This document shows positions 26,976 to 38,189 of a stretch of DNA of 64,000 nucleotides, piece by piece. Numbering within the stretch: position 1 is the stretch's first letter; each line of letters begins with the position of its first letter. The notes below the pieces were generated by a model. The model ran no database searches. It was not told the origin of the DNA and saw only the letters and a program-made list of their open reading frames with translations. The DNA is taken from contig CM059585.1 of NCBI GenBank assembly GCA_030407085.1, positions 5,015,001 to 5,079,000 on the forward strand, read 5' to 3'. Source of the DNA: Trichopria drosophilae. Its lineage: Eukaryota; Arthropoda; Insecta; Hymenoptera; Diapriidae. A program made the translations under genes and the position numbers.

Positions 26976-27342
26976 ATTAAGCAAATATGTGGCAACCCCA
27001 TGCACCCTTTCGATCATCAGTATGAAGATCATGCTAAGTCTTTCGATCTTCGCTCTATTAAATCTTTGTATGTTTACTATGATAATATTTTAGGCTTTAA
27101 AATAATCAATAAAATAATAAGGAGTGATGAAGTTATGGGTCTACTTAGATCGAGGTCCATCCCTCATCAACTTCGGACTTTACAACCGATTCATGAATCT
27201 GTTCATAGAACAAACTATGGTTTTTTTTTCTCTGGTGGCCAGAATTACACGAGCGTTGAATTCTGTACCAAACGATATAACCTTTGAAAGACTTGCCACT
27301 TTTAAATTGCATATTGCTAACACTGCGAAAAATTATGTTTAA
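26976..27342 (+). pseudogene. C-terminal fragment of a non-LTR retrotransposon reverse transcriptase ORF
   Basis: Two overlapping plus-strand frames (about 26976-27230 and 27205-27342) read together like the carboxyl end of a jockey/CR1-type ORF2. The clearest segment is RTNYGFF followed, after a frameshift, by VARITRALNSVPNDITFERL and a stop. The same pattern (RSNYIFNYPVARLKRVWNSL) ends the better preserved element at 34712-36261. The rest of the polymerase is missing, so this is a 5'-truncated, frameshifted copy. It is followed by a 3' untranslated stretch and a TAAA microsatellite, the expected 3' end. Confidence 0.75.
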
Positions 27343-27463
27343 GTATTTTATATTCGATTATTATTATTTATAAATTCTTTATTGATGTTTCAAATTTTAT
27401 AGCGCCTCAATATTTTTGTATACTATTTTTTGTGTAAAGGCACTTCATTATGCGATTTATCTA

Positions 27464-27464
27464 C

Positions 27465-27499
<35 letters not shown>
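27464..27499. repeat. TAAA microsatellite forming the 3' tail of the non-LTR fragment
   Basis: About nine tandem AAAT/TAAA units lie 120 bp after the stop of the reverse transcriptase remnant, where a target-primed element carries its simple-repeat tail. Confidence 0.85.
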
Positions 27500-27500
<1 letters not shown>

Positions 27501-30001
27501 ATCACTACTAGCATAATTGAGTAATATGCCGAGGACATGAATTATCCAACTTTTTTATTTTTACCCTTTTTTTTAAATGTTAGGGTATTCAATTATAATA
27601 CTCAATTTTACTTGCATATTATGAATAATATTTTACCTCAATACGCAAGAGCTAAAATTTGTATTCCGTCTGAGAATTATTACAACCCATTTAATTTTTT
27701 GTATAAACTATTTATATGTATTAACCTATATTATCATTAAAAACAGTAATTATACATCAACAATGTTGTCCTCAGCAAGAAGAAACTGTCCCACCAAGGA
27801 TTCAACACTAACAATCAACAATCATGGCTGCACAATCTTTGAAACACCGAAGATCTTTTCGTAAATTGTGTTTCAAGTTCAGAGGTGTCAGCAATATGCA
27901 GTTCAAATCATGAAGTCATTATGACTTGAAGAATATACATCGAAGCCTTGGCGATGGATGCGTTTGGCGAGGTAATTTATAAAAATGAAAAACATAAATA
28001 TGTAAGAAGTTGGGACAGTCAAACTTTTATATCTTTATGAAGAAGAAAATGGAAGGATCAGAAATCCTGCAGTGGTGTTCGGTAGAGTAAATCAGATACA
28101 CAAAGAATGTACTGGGTTTACTCTAATTTATTTTTCTCTTATTTGGAATACACTCAATCATAACCGATAACTTTCGGAAGATTATGACTAACTAAACCTT
28201 CCTTAGGAAAGTCCTATTATTGGGCCATACTCCTGAGGTTGTGGTTAGAAATAAAAAATACATCAATTCACAAAAGTAATGAAATATATCATTAACTACA
28301 TGAATTTACTTTAAATGTATCAAACATTTGATTAAATTAATGAATCCACGTTAAAGTATACTTGAAAATTCTTAAAAACATGAATTCAGAACTTATTTAA
28401 ATGCTAAACTGAGTTCAGGGAGTCAAATAGTTTATTGTCCAAAACGGATTTATTTGTGTTGTATCGACACTAGATATTTTGCCAAGTCAAATTAGATAAG
28501 GCAGAATAAATCACTTTATTTCAATATGATTTGAGGTTAACCTGTCAAGTTGAAATCTTATTTTCCTATTTCTGTTCAGTATTCTACATACTACATACTA
28601 AGATATTTCTAGTAGACTTAACAATAAAACAAGTCAATTATAGAGAAATATACTTTGTTCACTAAAAATAACATGAAAAAGTTTGCTGCATATCATTGCA
28701 CAGCAACTTATTGACAAATATTATAAACAAAATAATATTACAAGACAAATAATAAAAAATGACATTTAACAAATTATCACAACTGTGAAATCGTTTCAAT
28801 TATTATTAACTCGAGTTTGAATGTCTTCAGCCAAGTCTGTGAGTTTATAATCTCCGGTTTGACGAATCCTTCTGACTCATGAGCCATACTCTTGAAGAAT
28901 TCATAATCAGAATAACTGATAAAGAATAAAAAAGGGTTTACTTTGATTATGATTAACTATAGGAGTAGTTAAAAGAACTCAGCGGAATAGTTTAAATAAA
29001 TCAAAAGAAGTATTGGATAAAATTTAAATACTACTGCAAATGTAATAAATTACTTGATGACCAATTGCATTTGTATTATCAATTTCCTGTCAACAATGCT
29101 TCATCAGACAACACATCAAAGACTCAAAGATGATTATTCTTTCAAATTCATTTTAAAGAAATGATTTTGGTTGTCTCATAAAAGTAATCACACAATTTGT
29201 TTTTAAAGAATTAAAAACTGTTGTAAAATTACTACTTTATTCATAAAAAATTTATCTACAGAACTACAGAAAACAAACTGTGTTTAAAAAACTATTCCGC
29301 ACAAACACGAAATCGTATTATTTTGACAGGTTATTAACTAAAATTTGAGTATGATTATAAAGTTCCAAAAAATGTACTACTCCATGAATCGAAAAGTATG
29401 GAAGTTGATTATGACGATCTGTAAAAGTAGTTGAAGGAACTTAGCGGTATAGTTTAAACCAAAAAAGCAATAGTCATTTTAATTGAAATTTAATTGATGC
29501 AACTAACTACAAACAATCATACGAATTGTTTCGTGAAAATGACAAAATTTCATGAATTACTACTGAAGAAAGCTGATTTATTAAAAAAGTATTTGGATGT
29601 ACTGATCAACAGCAAACTCTTTAACTATACCGCACACATGAAATCGTTTTATTTTGTCAGGTTATTAACTCAAATTTGGATACAAATCTAAGGTTCGAAG
29701 AATTATTCAATGTTAATCAGATAAATGTTGAATGAACGAAAGAACATACGAATAATAAATATTTGTACAAATAGTGCAAAGAATTCTTCGGAAAAGTGTG
29801 TGTACGAAATGATATGAACCTTAGATTTGCCAGAAGAAACATGGGACATCGATACCTCTGGTATTTCAGGGTATAAGTCGATTCTCATATAAGATCTCCA
29901 CTTTCAGCTTCAGCAAATTTGTTAGAAGCAGAATGTGATGCGTTAAAGTCCATCATCTGTCAATGTGACTTTATACAAGACATAAAAAATATTGGATACA
30001 A
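27500..30001. other. AT-rich region with degenerate internal duplications
   Basis: No gene recognised. Related blocks containing CGAAATCGT or GAAATCGTTT followed by a TTATTAACT word occur near 28785, 29305 and 29640, and two carry a nearby AACTYAGCGG-ATAGTTTAAA motif (28977 and 29438). I read this as an old repeat in several decayed copies; boundaries cannot be set by eye. Confidence 0.4.
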
Positions 30002-30619
30002 ATGATACTTGTATTGAATATCCACAAAACATCGTTTATGGCTTTTGGAAATTATACTGATTCTATACCAGATAACATACATATATCTATTAACGGTGCA
30101 AGGATAGAAAGGGTTAGTAATTGTAAATATCTAGGAATAGTGTTTGACCAAAATATAAAATGGAACATACATGTAATGAACATAGTCAATAAAACTAAAT
30201 ATCTTAAGTATGTATTCTACAGATTAAAGAAAATAATGTCTAAAAACCAACTACTACAACTATATTTTGGATTATTTAACAGTATTGCTAAGACTGCAAT
30301 TAAAACTATTGAAAATAATAGGCATTAATCAAAATGAAATACAAATTCTAAATATCAAACAAACCTTCGTACTAAACTCTATACTTTACAACTATAAAGA
30401 AGATCTACAAGGAACGCCCTGGAAATACCAGAAACAGAAGTTTACCATTGCCAAAGTATAATTTATCAATAGGTCAAAGATTACTAGGCCGTTGAATATT
30501 TTAATATGCTACCTAAATCACTAAAAGATATGCAGCTACACAGTCAAGTAATCAAGAAAAAACTTAAATCAATAATCAACAGATTCATAGTGGATTACAT
30601 GAAAACCAAATTTTTCTGA
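30002..30619 (+). pseudogene. Non-LTR retrotransposon reverse transcriptase fragment (thumb to C-terminus)
   Basis: Begins downstream of the catalytic palm: SNCKYLGIVFDQNIKWNIHV is the conserved block found after the polymerase active site in jockey/I/CR1-type elements. After a frameshift near 30300, INQNEIQILN and FVLNSILYNYKED continue the C-terminal region, and further frame changes lead through YFNMLPKSLKDMQLHSQVIK to a stop near 30619. A roughly 250 bp AT-rich tail ends in AATAAATCTGATGATGATGA, possibly the element's 3' end. It lacks the catalytic YADD block and is not functional. Confidence 0.8.
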
Positions 30620-30875
30620 ACATACCCAAGAAATGCTAAAAGAAAAATGAAGAATAATTTGTTTTTATGTGTGTTTTAAACAGCTTGAATATTTTTAATA
30701 ATCCCAGTGTTATAAGATAGGATAAACTCTATATCGAATAATGTAAATACTAGTACTATAATTTATATTTTATATATTTTTTATATTTTTTTGTTAGGTT
30801 ATAAGTAACATTTTAATGCCCCCTATAGGTCCTCAATTGTATTTATTGTAGGAAAAGGAATAAATCTGATGATGA

Positions 30876-31191
30876 TGAATTTCAATAAAATTAACACAAT
30901 TGAAATTTTGTGTATAGTAGAAATTACTATCAACCTATAATGTAATTTGTTAGGTTATAAATTAATTTTCTTCTTTGTTCTAAAAGTGTCTATTGAAAAT
31001 TGTATTAAACCAGCCGCTGATGCGAAATTGTAAACTTTAGAACAAGGAACTTTTAGAATGTATTGTTACGTCCGAATGATCAAGTCGAAACCTAACACAT
31101 GTTTGCCTAAAAAAATATAAAAGAATCGTTCTTCTTAGCTCGAGGGCCAGGAAAAGAAATTAAATATTCTTATTTAGTAGGTAAAAAATAA
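30876..31191. other. AT-rich spacer between two retroelement remnants
   Basis: No gene or defined repeat. Contains two similar phrases around TTAGGTTATAA (about 30796 and 30950), too short to interpret. Confidence 0.4.
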
Positions 31192-31925
31192 TCAAAGAGG
31201 ATGGTATGAAAAGAAGTTTAAATATCTACCAGAGAAAGTTTTTTTATAATACCAATCAGTTATTATTTTACCATTTTCGTTAATCATTAAAATATCTAAA
31301 AAATTAAGTTTATGATAATTTTCCAATTCAAGAGTAAAAGAAATTCTGTTATTATGTCCTTTAATTTTATTTAAACTATTAAAAATATTTAAAATGTTGT
31401 CAATAACATTACTATCTGTAATAAAAAGGTAGTTTGAAAGGTATTTTTTGTATAAGAATATCCTCAGTAAAATCCATGGTGATATTCGAAACAATAGGAG
31501 ATAATGGAGACCCCATAGGTACACCATAAACCTGTTTATAAATGTTATTTTGAAATTTAATATTAAATTTAAACCTTCAAAAAAAGCATCTTTAGGTAAA
31601 TTGGTAAAATTACTAATTTTGGATCATTTAATTTTCAGAATATAATTGATTAGATTAACAGAAACATTAGTAAAAAGTGAAACAACATCTAATGAAATTA
31701 GAATAAAATTATTAGGTAATTTAATATTTTTAATCTTATTTCATAAATCCCAGCTATCTTTTATAAATCTTGATCGATTGGTGTTAATTGAAGATAGTAT
31801 AGAACTATAATATGACGCTAATTTATAAGTAGGAGACTTAATTGTAGAAAAAATAATTCTTAAAGGATTATCAGGTTTATGGATCTTGGGTAAACCATGT
31901 GCTCTGGGAATTAATGAATTATAAG
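31192..31925 (-). pseudogene. Penelope-like retroelement reverse transcriptase remnant
   Basis: On the minus strand the order of motifs is that of Penelope-like elements: HGLPKIHKPDNPLR (near 31900), SLDVVSLFTNVSVN (near 31700), then a frameshifted, deleted palm, ELENYHKLNFLDILMINENG (near 31310) and the hallmark KKTFSGRYLNFFSYHPL ending at 31192. In-frame stops (after DSWDL and LKIK) and frameshifts break it, and the YxDD catalytic block is not readable. No GIY-YIG endonuclease was found downstream. The element is dead. Hammerhead-like cores upstream at 33646-33680 and 33981-34010, same strand, may be its terminal repeats. Confidence 0.88.
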
Positions 31926-33094
31926 TATGTAAAATTTTTTTTTTGTAATTTATGTAATGGTTTCAGACTTGGGACGTATCTTAAAAGTAGATAAACTTTA
32001 TGACGGTTTTCCGTCTTAAGATACATGAAAGTACATGCGTCTTGACACATGAAAGGAAACGCGTGTGTAATCGACGGTTTATAATATGCAGCTGTACAAA
32101 GAAAACCGCATGCTGTACTTTTCCGGCTAGCTTCTAAAAACTTCAAATTACTTATAGAAAAAGAAACGCACGTACGTCTCGCACGTTCTTTTGGGAATGT
32201 ATACAAATATTTTATAAAATTATACTAATAAAATTTATATTATATAAAATATTGTCACCGAATGAATGACCATTGCGATAATACATAAAATATTGTAACT
32301 TTATATTCCTATTATGTTTTATTGTAAATAATTGTGTAATGCCATCTCTACTCCCTTATATTACTGTAAACCTTACATTCTTTTGTGGCAATACGAAAAC
32401 GATAACTATTGAATAGTTGTTACGAAACGAGGAATGTAATAAAATTACTCAATGGATGAAATTAAATGATGGCTGTGATAATAAATCAGTAAAATGTGAA
32501 ATTGCACAGTCTTAGCCTCATTTTATCTATACGAATGAAATTCTTCTTCGAAGCTGAAAATTTCTATACATTTTCTTTGAAAATTCTTCACTTTCAATAA
32601 TTATATTATTCTCCGAGTAATATTGCCACACTCCTCTACCAATATTGCATCATTCCTCACATAAAAAAATGTTGTAAAAGCGATAAATATTAAGAACAAA
32701 TTGTATGTAGGATTTAAAAATGTGAAGTATGGATGTGGTTTATACAAAATTCTGTTTAAATATTTCAAGTGCCGTTTCCTTTTAATGTTTGTATTTAATG
32801 TAAATCAAAATCATGCCTTTGAAGATAAAAATAAATTGAATATTAAACTGTGAATGTACTTCTGTTTGATTTTACCAACCTCATTCTTAACGAAGTTTCT
32901 CGATGAAATTTTATTTAATCTAAATAGTCCAGGAGCTTTTATTAATTTCCAGACATTAGCTGATTTTTTACAGTTGATTATTTATACTATTTCAACAAAA
33001 AAAAATGAGTTTTCCGACAAAGAAGTCGGGACATGTGTCTGCCACTTGGAATCGGCCATTTTTTCTTTGTCTCTTGACCGATTTTCTTACAGCT
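31926..33094. other. AT-rich region, possible remains of the Penelope element's 5' part
   Basis: A minus-strand open frame (about 31919-32206, 95 codons) ends next to the Penelope motifs but shows no recognisable domain. The rest is AT-rich without ORFs. If the hammerhead-like cores belong to the same element, this interval would be its decayed 5' coding part or later insertions. Confidence 0.4.
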
Positions 33095-33131
33095 GAATGT
33101 AATTTTACATTTTAAATGTAAAATTACATTC
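33095..33131. repeat. 37 bp near-perfect palindrome
   Basis: Arms GAATGTAATTTTACATTT and AAATGTAAAATTACATTC pair perfectly over 18 bp around a single central T. The words resemble those in the CACTGTAAAAAAT MITE family, but the termini of that family are not present. Confidence 0.85.
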
Positions 33132-33416
33132 GGAATGTAATACATGAAAATGCCAGTATTAATCATGGTAATTTTACGTCGATTATGTAATGGAAACAAA
33201 AATGTTTTTCATGAAAATTACAAGCACAGGGTAAGAGGGATCACTTTTCCTCTGTACATATATGGAATCATTCATTTGATAATTGAATGAGAACTTTGAA
33301 AAATTGTGGATGTGCAAGGTAAGTTGAAAAATTCGCAGTTTTCTCAACAATGCATGAAATATTAATTAGATTAATTTCTTGGTATGTACGGTCCTTTTAC
33401 TTAAATAAACAATTAA

Positions 33417-33444
33417 TAAATCATAAATCATAAATCATAAATCA
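33417..33444. repeat. Short AAATCAT tandem repeat
   Basis: About four copies of a 7 bp TAAATCA unit in a row. Confidence 0.8.
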
Positions 33445-33645
33445 AATACATGGGTTGACGATTGCAACCACTAAGTGTGTCGTAAAGTAAACTTAAGTGA
33501 GCATTGCCGGGATTTGCAGTATAACCGCTCAGACCTTTTGATTTTACTGTTCGGAATATAAGGAATTTTAGTGATTTGACTATTAATAGGTTCTGTGTCC
33601 CTCTAGCGGTGATACAGGGAACAATTGTCTATTTTAGAAAATATA

Positions 33646-33680
33646 CGTTTCGTCCCAGTTTTTTCACGTGGACTCGTCAG
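33646..33680 (-). ncRNA. Candidate hammerhead ribozyme core 1 (Penelope-associated)
   Basis: The minus strand reads CTGACGAG, then GTCC, a loop, GGGAC and GAAAC. This gives the CUGANGA box, a stem II (GUCC with GGAC) and the GAAA box, in the correct order and spacing for a hammerhead catalytic core. Hammerhead motifs are established in the terminal repeats of Penelope-like elements, and a Penelope remnant lies on the same strand downstream. I could not settle stems I and III or the cleavage site by eye, so activity is not claimed. Confidence 0.6.
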
Positions 33681-33980
33681 TAAGACCGTGAAAAAACCTG
33701 TCTTATTAATGCATGAAATATTCTTTATAAAAAATATTTATGTACGCTTTGAATAATTTTTATTGTTCTTTGATTATCTTTGATGATCTTTGATATTATT
33801 CCACCGTTACTTTTAAAAAATTGAGCTAGTATATTATGTTATCCTCTTTATATTTTATTTAATAAATCCATGAATGAATCTTTTTTCTTATCTGACCTTT
33901 TCGTAAGTGAAAATTTTCTTGATGAGTTTCTTTTATTTTATGTCAGATTTACTTGGTGTAATAACTAGACAATTTTTAAA

Positions 33981-34010
33981 GTTTCGGTCATTTATTTTGA
34001 CCCTCTTCAG
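33981..34010 (-). ncRNA. Candidate hammerhead ribozyme core 2 (Penelope-associated)
   Basis: The minus strand reads CTGAAGAG, GGTC, a 9-base AT loop, GACC and GAAAC. It again has the CUGANGA box, a closed stem II (one extra G bulged) and GAAA. It lies 330 bp upstream of core 1 in the same orientation, as expected if two terminal-repeat copies are in partial tandem. Stems I and III are unresolved, and sequence outside the cores shows only weak similarity. Confidence 0.55.
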
Positions 34011-34151
34011 AAAATTATAATTCTATTGGCTTAGTGCGTGACTTTGGAAGAGATATGACAATCAACGCCAGCGCTCGATGCGGCGGAATATGAAAGGATT
34101 GAATGATTGAATACACATTTTCAAAATTCAATATGGCGGCTACAAGTTATA

Positions 34152-34345
34152 CAGTAGGACCTCTCTTATTCTAATCGTTCTCCCACAAGTCTTCTCCCAC
34201 TATCACACGAAAAGTCAACGAAAAATATTGTCCACGAATCACAAGCTCGCAAGCAAAGTAAGTGGAGGTAAGGGGAAAATTGGAATAAGAGAGATCGGCG
34301 CCATCTTGATAAACTTTACTAATAAGAATAAGAGAGGTCCTACTG
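34152..34345. mobile_element. TA-flanked pogo-like MITE, CAGTAGGACCTCTCTTATTC family
   Basis: Begins CAGTAGGACCTCTCTTATTC and ends with the exact complement. It is flanked by TA at 34150-34151 and 34346-34347. Internally it carries CGGCGCCATCTTG and inverted GGAATAAGAGAG words. The CAGT terminus with TA duplication fits pogo/Tigger-type elements; no transposase is encoded. Related copies: 36574-36811 and 46306-46617. Confidence 0.88.
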
Positions 34346-34377
34346 TATATAAGCTACAAAAATTGTGAATTTCGGGA

Positions 34378-34711
34378 TCCCTATTAGCATGGATGTTTAA
34401 CTGTATCACCCAAAGAAATCTAATAGTGAGATATAAAAATTTCCAATCTAGGGAAATAAAAGCATCTTCAGGTGTACCCAGGGATCTCACCTTGGCCCTA
34501 TCCTATTTAATATATTTATTAAGGATATTTTTTTGGTAATAACCAATTCAAATTTTATGCTATTTGCAGATGACTTGAAAATATACAATACCATTACAAG
34601 TGTATGCTCAGAGGAAATACAAAGAGACCAAACACTTGTAACTGGTGTAAACTAAATGGTATGAAACTTAATAGTAGTAAGTGCTCTTTAATCACGTTTT
34701 CGTCAAGTCTC
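34378..34711 (+). pseudogene. Reverse transcriptase fragment (palm) of an older non-LTR element, part 1
   Basis: Plus-strand reading gives LLAWMFNCITQRNLIVRYKN, then SSGVPR, then after a frame shift LGPILFN-like sequence, then FMLFADDLKIYN, which carries the catalytic ADD block, and LNSSKCSLITFSS. Here it is cut by the minus-strand element at 34712-36261 and resumes at about 36262. Jockey/CR1-type by the order of its blocks. Frameshifts show it is inactive. Confidence 0.75.
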
Positions 34712-36261
34712 CTATTTATTTATAAACGGACTGTAAGTCCTTGAATAAAATGTTACAATACATAAATATCCAAAATATTACATAAAAATAATACAAAAAT
34801 AGACGCTGAACAGTTGCACAGGTAATAATATAAAATAATAAAAATTTTCAAGAATAAAATGTACAAAAAATAATAGTGCCAGCATTAACGAGACTAATAC
34901 AAGTGTACAAAATAAAATAAAATTTAAAACTTAAACAGACATAAATATAAACAGAAAATAAGACGCGATACAGTGAATATAAAGTAATATAAAACGCACC
35001 GAATAAATAAAAAACAAAAGATTTAATCATAATATTTGTACACGATACGCACATTACGTTTAAAAGTAGCTAATGAATTAGTCGCACGGGTAGTAACATT
35101 AAGACTATTCCAGACACGCTTAAGGCGAGCGACAGGATAATTAAATATATAATTCGATCTGCATAAAGATTCCTGAAGTGTTCTGTGATTACGGAAAGAA
35201 TAAGAAAGGACACGAGAAGGGAATAATGACGATAAATTAAAAAGTTCTGGTGAGTGTAGAATTCGGAAAACAGTTAACGCATCGTGATATCGGTGAATTG
35301 AGCTGATAGTAGGAAAATTAAAATTGAGAGCTATATCGTGATAACTGTGATTAAAACGGGACATTGGGTTCCCTGATTTAAATGACAGATAACGAAGTGC
35401 TCTCCTTTGCACTCCTTCTAAAAGATCAATATCCGAAAGCGTGTATGGTGACCAGATCGGAGCTGCGTAGACTAAATGTGGCAAAACAAGAACTCGTATG
35501 AGGTGTGAGATCGTTAAAGGATTTTTAAAGTCCTTGGTAGATCTTTGAATAAAGCCCAGCATCTTTGATGCTTTGGACCGTGCATTTAATAAATGGTCCT
35601 GAAACGTGAATTTATTGGACATAGTAACACCCAGATCAGTGATGTGATAAACTCTAAGTAATGGCACATTAAGTAAGCAATAATTATATAAAAATTTGTC
35701 AGACCTTCGTGAAAAAGATATAATATTGCACTTAGAAATATTTAAGTTCAAACCTCCTTTTAAGTTCAAAGTTCCTCTTAGACCACGCCTCAACTGAGTT
35801 TAGATCCTTCTGAAGATTTGATGCATCTAAAGGTGATCGGATTAAATTAAAAATTTTGATGTCATCAGCATAAATCAGGAATTTTGAAAACTTTATAATT
35901 TGACCAATGTCATTAATGAAAAGGTTGAACAAAATTGGACCCAGATGGGATCGCTGTGGTACACCCGAAGGAACAATACAAGGATCCGATCTGATGTTTT
36001 TTATTCTAACCCTTTGGATTCTACCAGACAAATAGGATTCGATCCATCTCAGAAATGGGCCCGAAAAGCCAAGGTCATTTAATTTGCATAAAAGCAAGGA
36101 ATGGTTGACACTATCAAAAGCCTTCGAGAAATCTAAGTAGATCGAATCCACCTGACTATAAGACTCGATTGCTCCAGATACAAAATCGGAAAATAATAGC
36201 AAATTAGTTGTTGTCGATTTGCTTTTACAAAAGCCATGTTGGTTCTCTACAATAATATCTG
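34712..36261 (-). pseudogene. 5'-truncated jockey/CR1-type non-LTR retrotransposon
   Basis: Minus-strand frames at 35732-36261 and 35023-35793 together cover the polymerase from NQHGFCKSKSTTTNLL through DFSKAFDSVNH, SGVPQRSHLGPILFN, FLIYADDIKIF (catalytic ADD) and, after a frameshift, FQDHLLNARSKASKMLGFIQ to the C-terminal VARLKRVWNSL. The frameshift near 35740-35790 sits at a local duplication that turns one ELK segment into two (FELKRRFELK). The endonuclease and 5' half are missing. Downstream (34712-35022) is a 3' untranslated stretch ending in TAAATAAA-like sequence. The element lies inside an older plus-strand relative. I found no clear target-site duplication. Confidence 0.88.
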
Positions 36262-36573
36262 TATCATCTTAAAAATTTTAAGCTTCAAAGAGTCGAGAAA
36301 ATTAAGGATCTTGGTGTAATATTTGATTCCAAGTTAACATTTACTGATCATATTCTTGACATAAGCAAAAGAGTTGACAAATATTGGGTTTCATTATTCA
36401 TTATACTCAAGAATTTAAAAGTATAAACACAATAAAAATGCTCTATCTCACTCTAGTCCGTCCCTTATTATCTTATGCACCAATAATATGAAATCCTTAC
36501 TATAATATGCAGATAAATAGATTAGAGAGGGTACAGCATACATTTTTTAGATACGCATCCTATAAACTAGGTA
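36262..36573 (+). pseudogene. Older non-LTR reverse transcriptase, part 2 (thumb)
   Basis: Continues the fragment at 34378-34711: LQRVEKIKDLGVIFDSKLTF and TDHILDISKRVD are the block that follows the catalytic region, then after frameshifts MLYLTLVRPLLSYAPI and RLERVQHTFFRYASYKLG. It stops exactly where the MITE at 36574 begins. Confidence 0.75.
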
Positions 36574-36811
36574 CAGTAGGACCTCTCTTATTCTAATTAC
36601 ACTTCTTATTCTAATTATTCAGCCTCTCTTATTCTAATCGCTTCTCCTCAAGTCTTCCCCTACTACCGCGGCGAAAGCGACTCTGAAATACCGCGACGCT
36701 AATATCGATACGTAAACAAGCTCGTGAGTGGGGATAAGGGGAAAATTAGAATAAAAAAGGTCGGCGCCATCTTGAAAAACTTTTCTGGTTAGAATAAGAG
36801 AGGTCTCACTG
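36574..36811. mobile_element. Pogo-like MITE inserted in the reverse transcriptase fragment
   Basis: Begins CAGTAGGACCTCTCTTATTC, ends GAATAAGAGAGGTCTCACTG, with TA at 36572-36573 and 36812-36813. Contains CGGCGCCATCTTG. It splits the older polymerase ORF between SYKLG and TLEFTRIQNH; removing the MITE and one TA rejoins that frame. Confidence 0.88.
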
Positions 36812-36813
36812 TA

Positions 36814-36950
36814 CTTTGGAATTTACTAGAATTCAAAACCACTCTAATCCCTTTTTTGAACAAAATGAATTAAAAGTAGTCTCATTTAAATCCCAATTGA
36901 TCCCTTTTTAATACTTTTCAATCTTTTTTCATTTACTGGGAGGCTCGTTT
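36814..36950 (+). pseudogene. Older non-LTR reverse transcriptase, part 3 (short tail)
   Basis: About 75 bp after the MITE stay open in the frame before it (LEFTRIQNHSNPFFEQNE). Beyond that no conserved block is visible, so the end is uncertain. Confidence 0.5.
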
Positions 36951-36975
36951 AATAAATGAAATAACAAAAATAAAA

Positions 36976-37845
36976 TATTTCGTTCCAAAATGACAAAATT
37001 TGTCGCCAGTTTTCATCCTCCGTAACTTTATGGATATATTTGAGATATTGTTATGAAATTAAGGTTTCCTATAATTTTTGGGTATGCTCTTTTCGAATCT
37101 GAAGTCCGATTTTCAATATCACTTTCCATTTTTTAAATGTGGTTACATAAACGAAAGAAAACGTGGAAAACAATAAAAACTTTTTTAGTAAACTGCAATC
37201 TTTATTGCGAAGGAGTTCCTGGATCGTGTCAGGCCTCAGAATCCTGTGGCATAATGAATTTTACTAAAAGTTAGTCAAAATTAAGATTTAAATTACAAAA
37301 TGGCGCTATTTCTGTATCTTGTTTAATTTTATAAATGTGTTCTTGTAGATTATTTTTGAGGTTACTGAATACCAATACGTCATTACATTTTGGAAAATTA
37401 AAATGGCGAATCCAATATGGCTAACCGAAATTTAAAAAAAAATTGGTATTTAGTCATATTGGATCCTCCATTTAGAATTTTCAAAATTTAATAACGGATT
37501 TATATTCAGTCACCTCAAAAACATTCTACATATTCATCAAAATAGACGTCAAGATACCAGAAGTATTTTAATAAAACGCAAATAACAAACAAAACCCGAA
37601 TCAATATCGCCATTTTGTAATTTAAATCTTAATATTGACCAACTTTAAGTAAAACTCATTATGCCACAGGATTCTGAGACCAGACACGATCCCAGAACTC
37701 CTTCGCTATAAAAATTGCAGTTTACTAAAAAAGCTTTCGCTTTTTTCCACTTTTTTTTTTATTTAAGTAACCATATATTAAAAAAATAGAAAGTAATATC
37801 GAAAAATTACGGAGGATGAAAAATGTTGTCGTTTCGGGACTCGAA
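36976..37845. mobile_element. About 870 bp foldback (near-complete palindrome)
   Basis: The left arm starts near TTCGTTCCAAAATGACAAAA and includes TTTTCATCCTCCGTAA, GCGAAGGAGTTCCTGG, CAGAATCCTGTGGCATAATG and TTACAAAATGGCG. The right arm carries the complements in reverse order and ends near TGTCGTTTCGGGA. The centre is near 37430, around GGCGAATCCAATATGGC and its complement. No ORF. Its class is unclear; no TTAA or TA duplication was seen. Confidence 0.8.
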
Positions 37846-38189
37846 AAAACTAAATTTTAATTATAATTATAGTTTTAAATGAAGTAAAAGATTTGTGTAA
37901 ACAAAAACAAGAGAATAAATATCAATTAATATTTGTCTCAGGTTAACACGTTTTTAATACTTTGAATTCTAAATTAACTGTAAAGAAATCAATTTGCTAA
38001 TACTTTGAGGTTATGTGTACATTTTATTTTATTAAAAAATGGAAATGAACATTATAAATCAGTTGTAATTATTATTCTTAAAAATTTCTTATACCTATGC
38101 TTAATATTATGTAAAATTTTTCTTTTACTCCAAAACCTTCAAAGATCAAATTTCTGATAAAATATATTTTGTTTTATTTTTCATCTACC

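Noticed and set aside
31919..32206. Minus-strand 95-codon ORF as the N-terminus of the Penelope element
   Set aside because: It abuts the conserved motifs but itself shows none of the family's N-terminal pattern; left unassigned.
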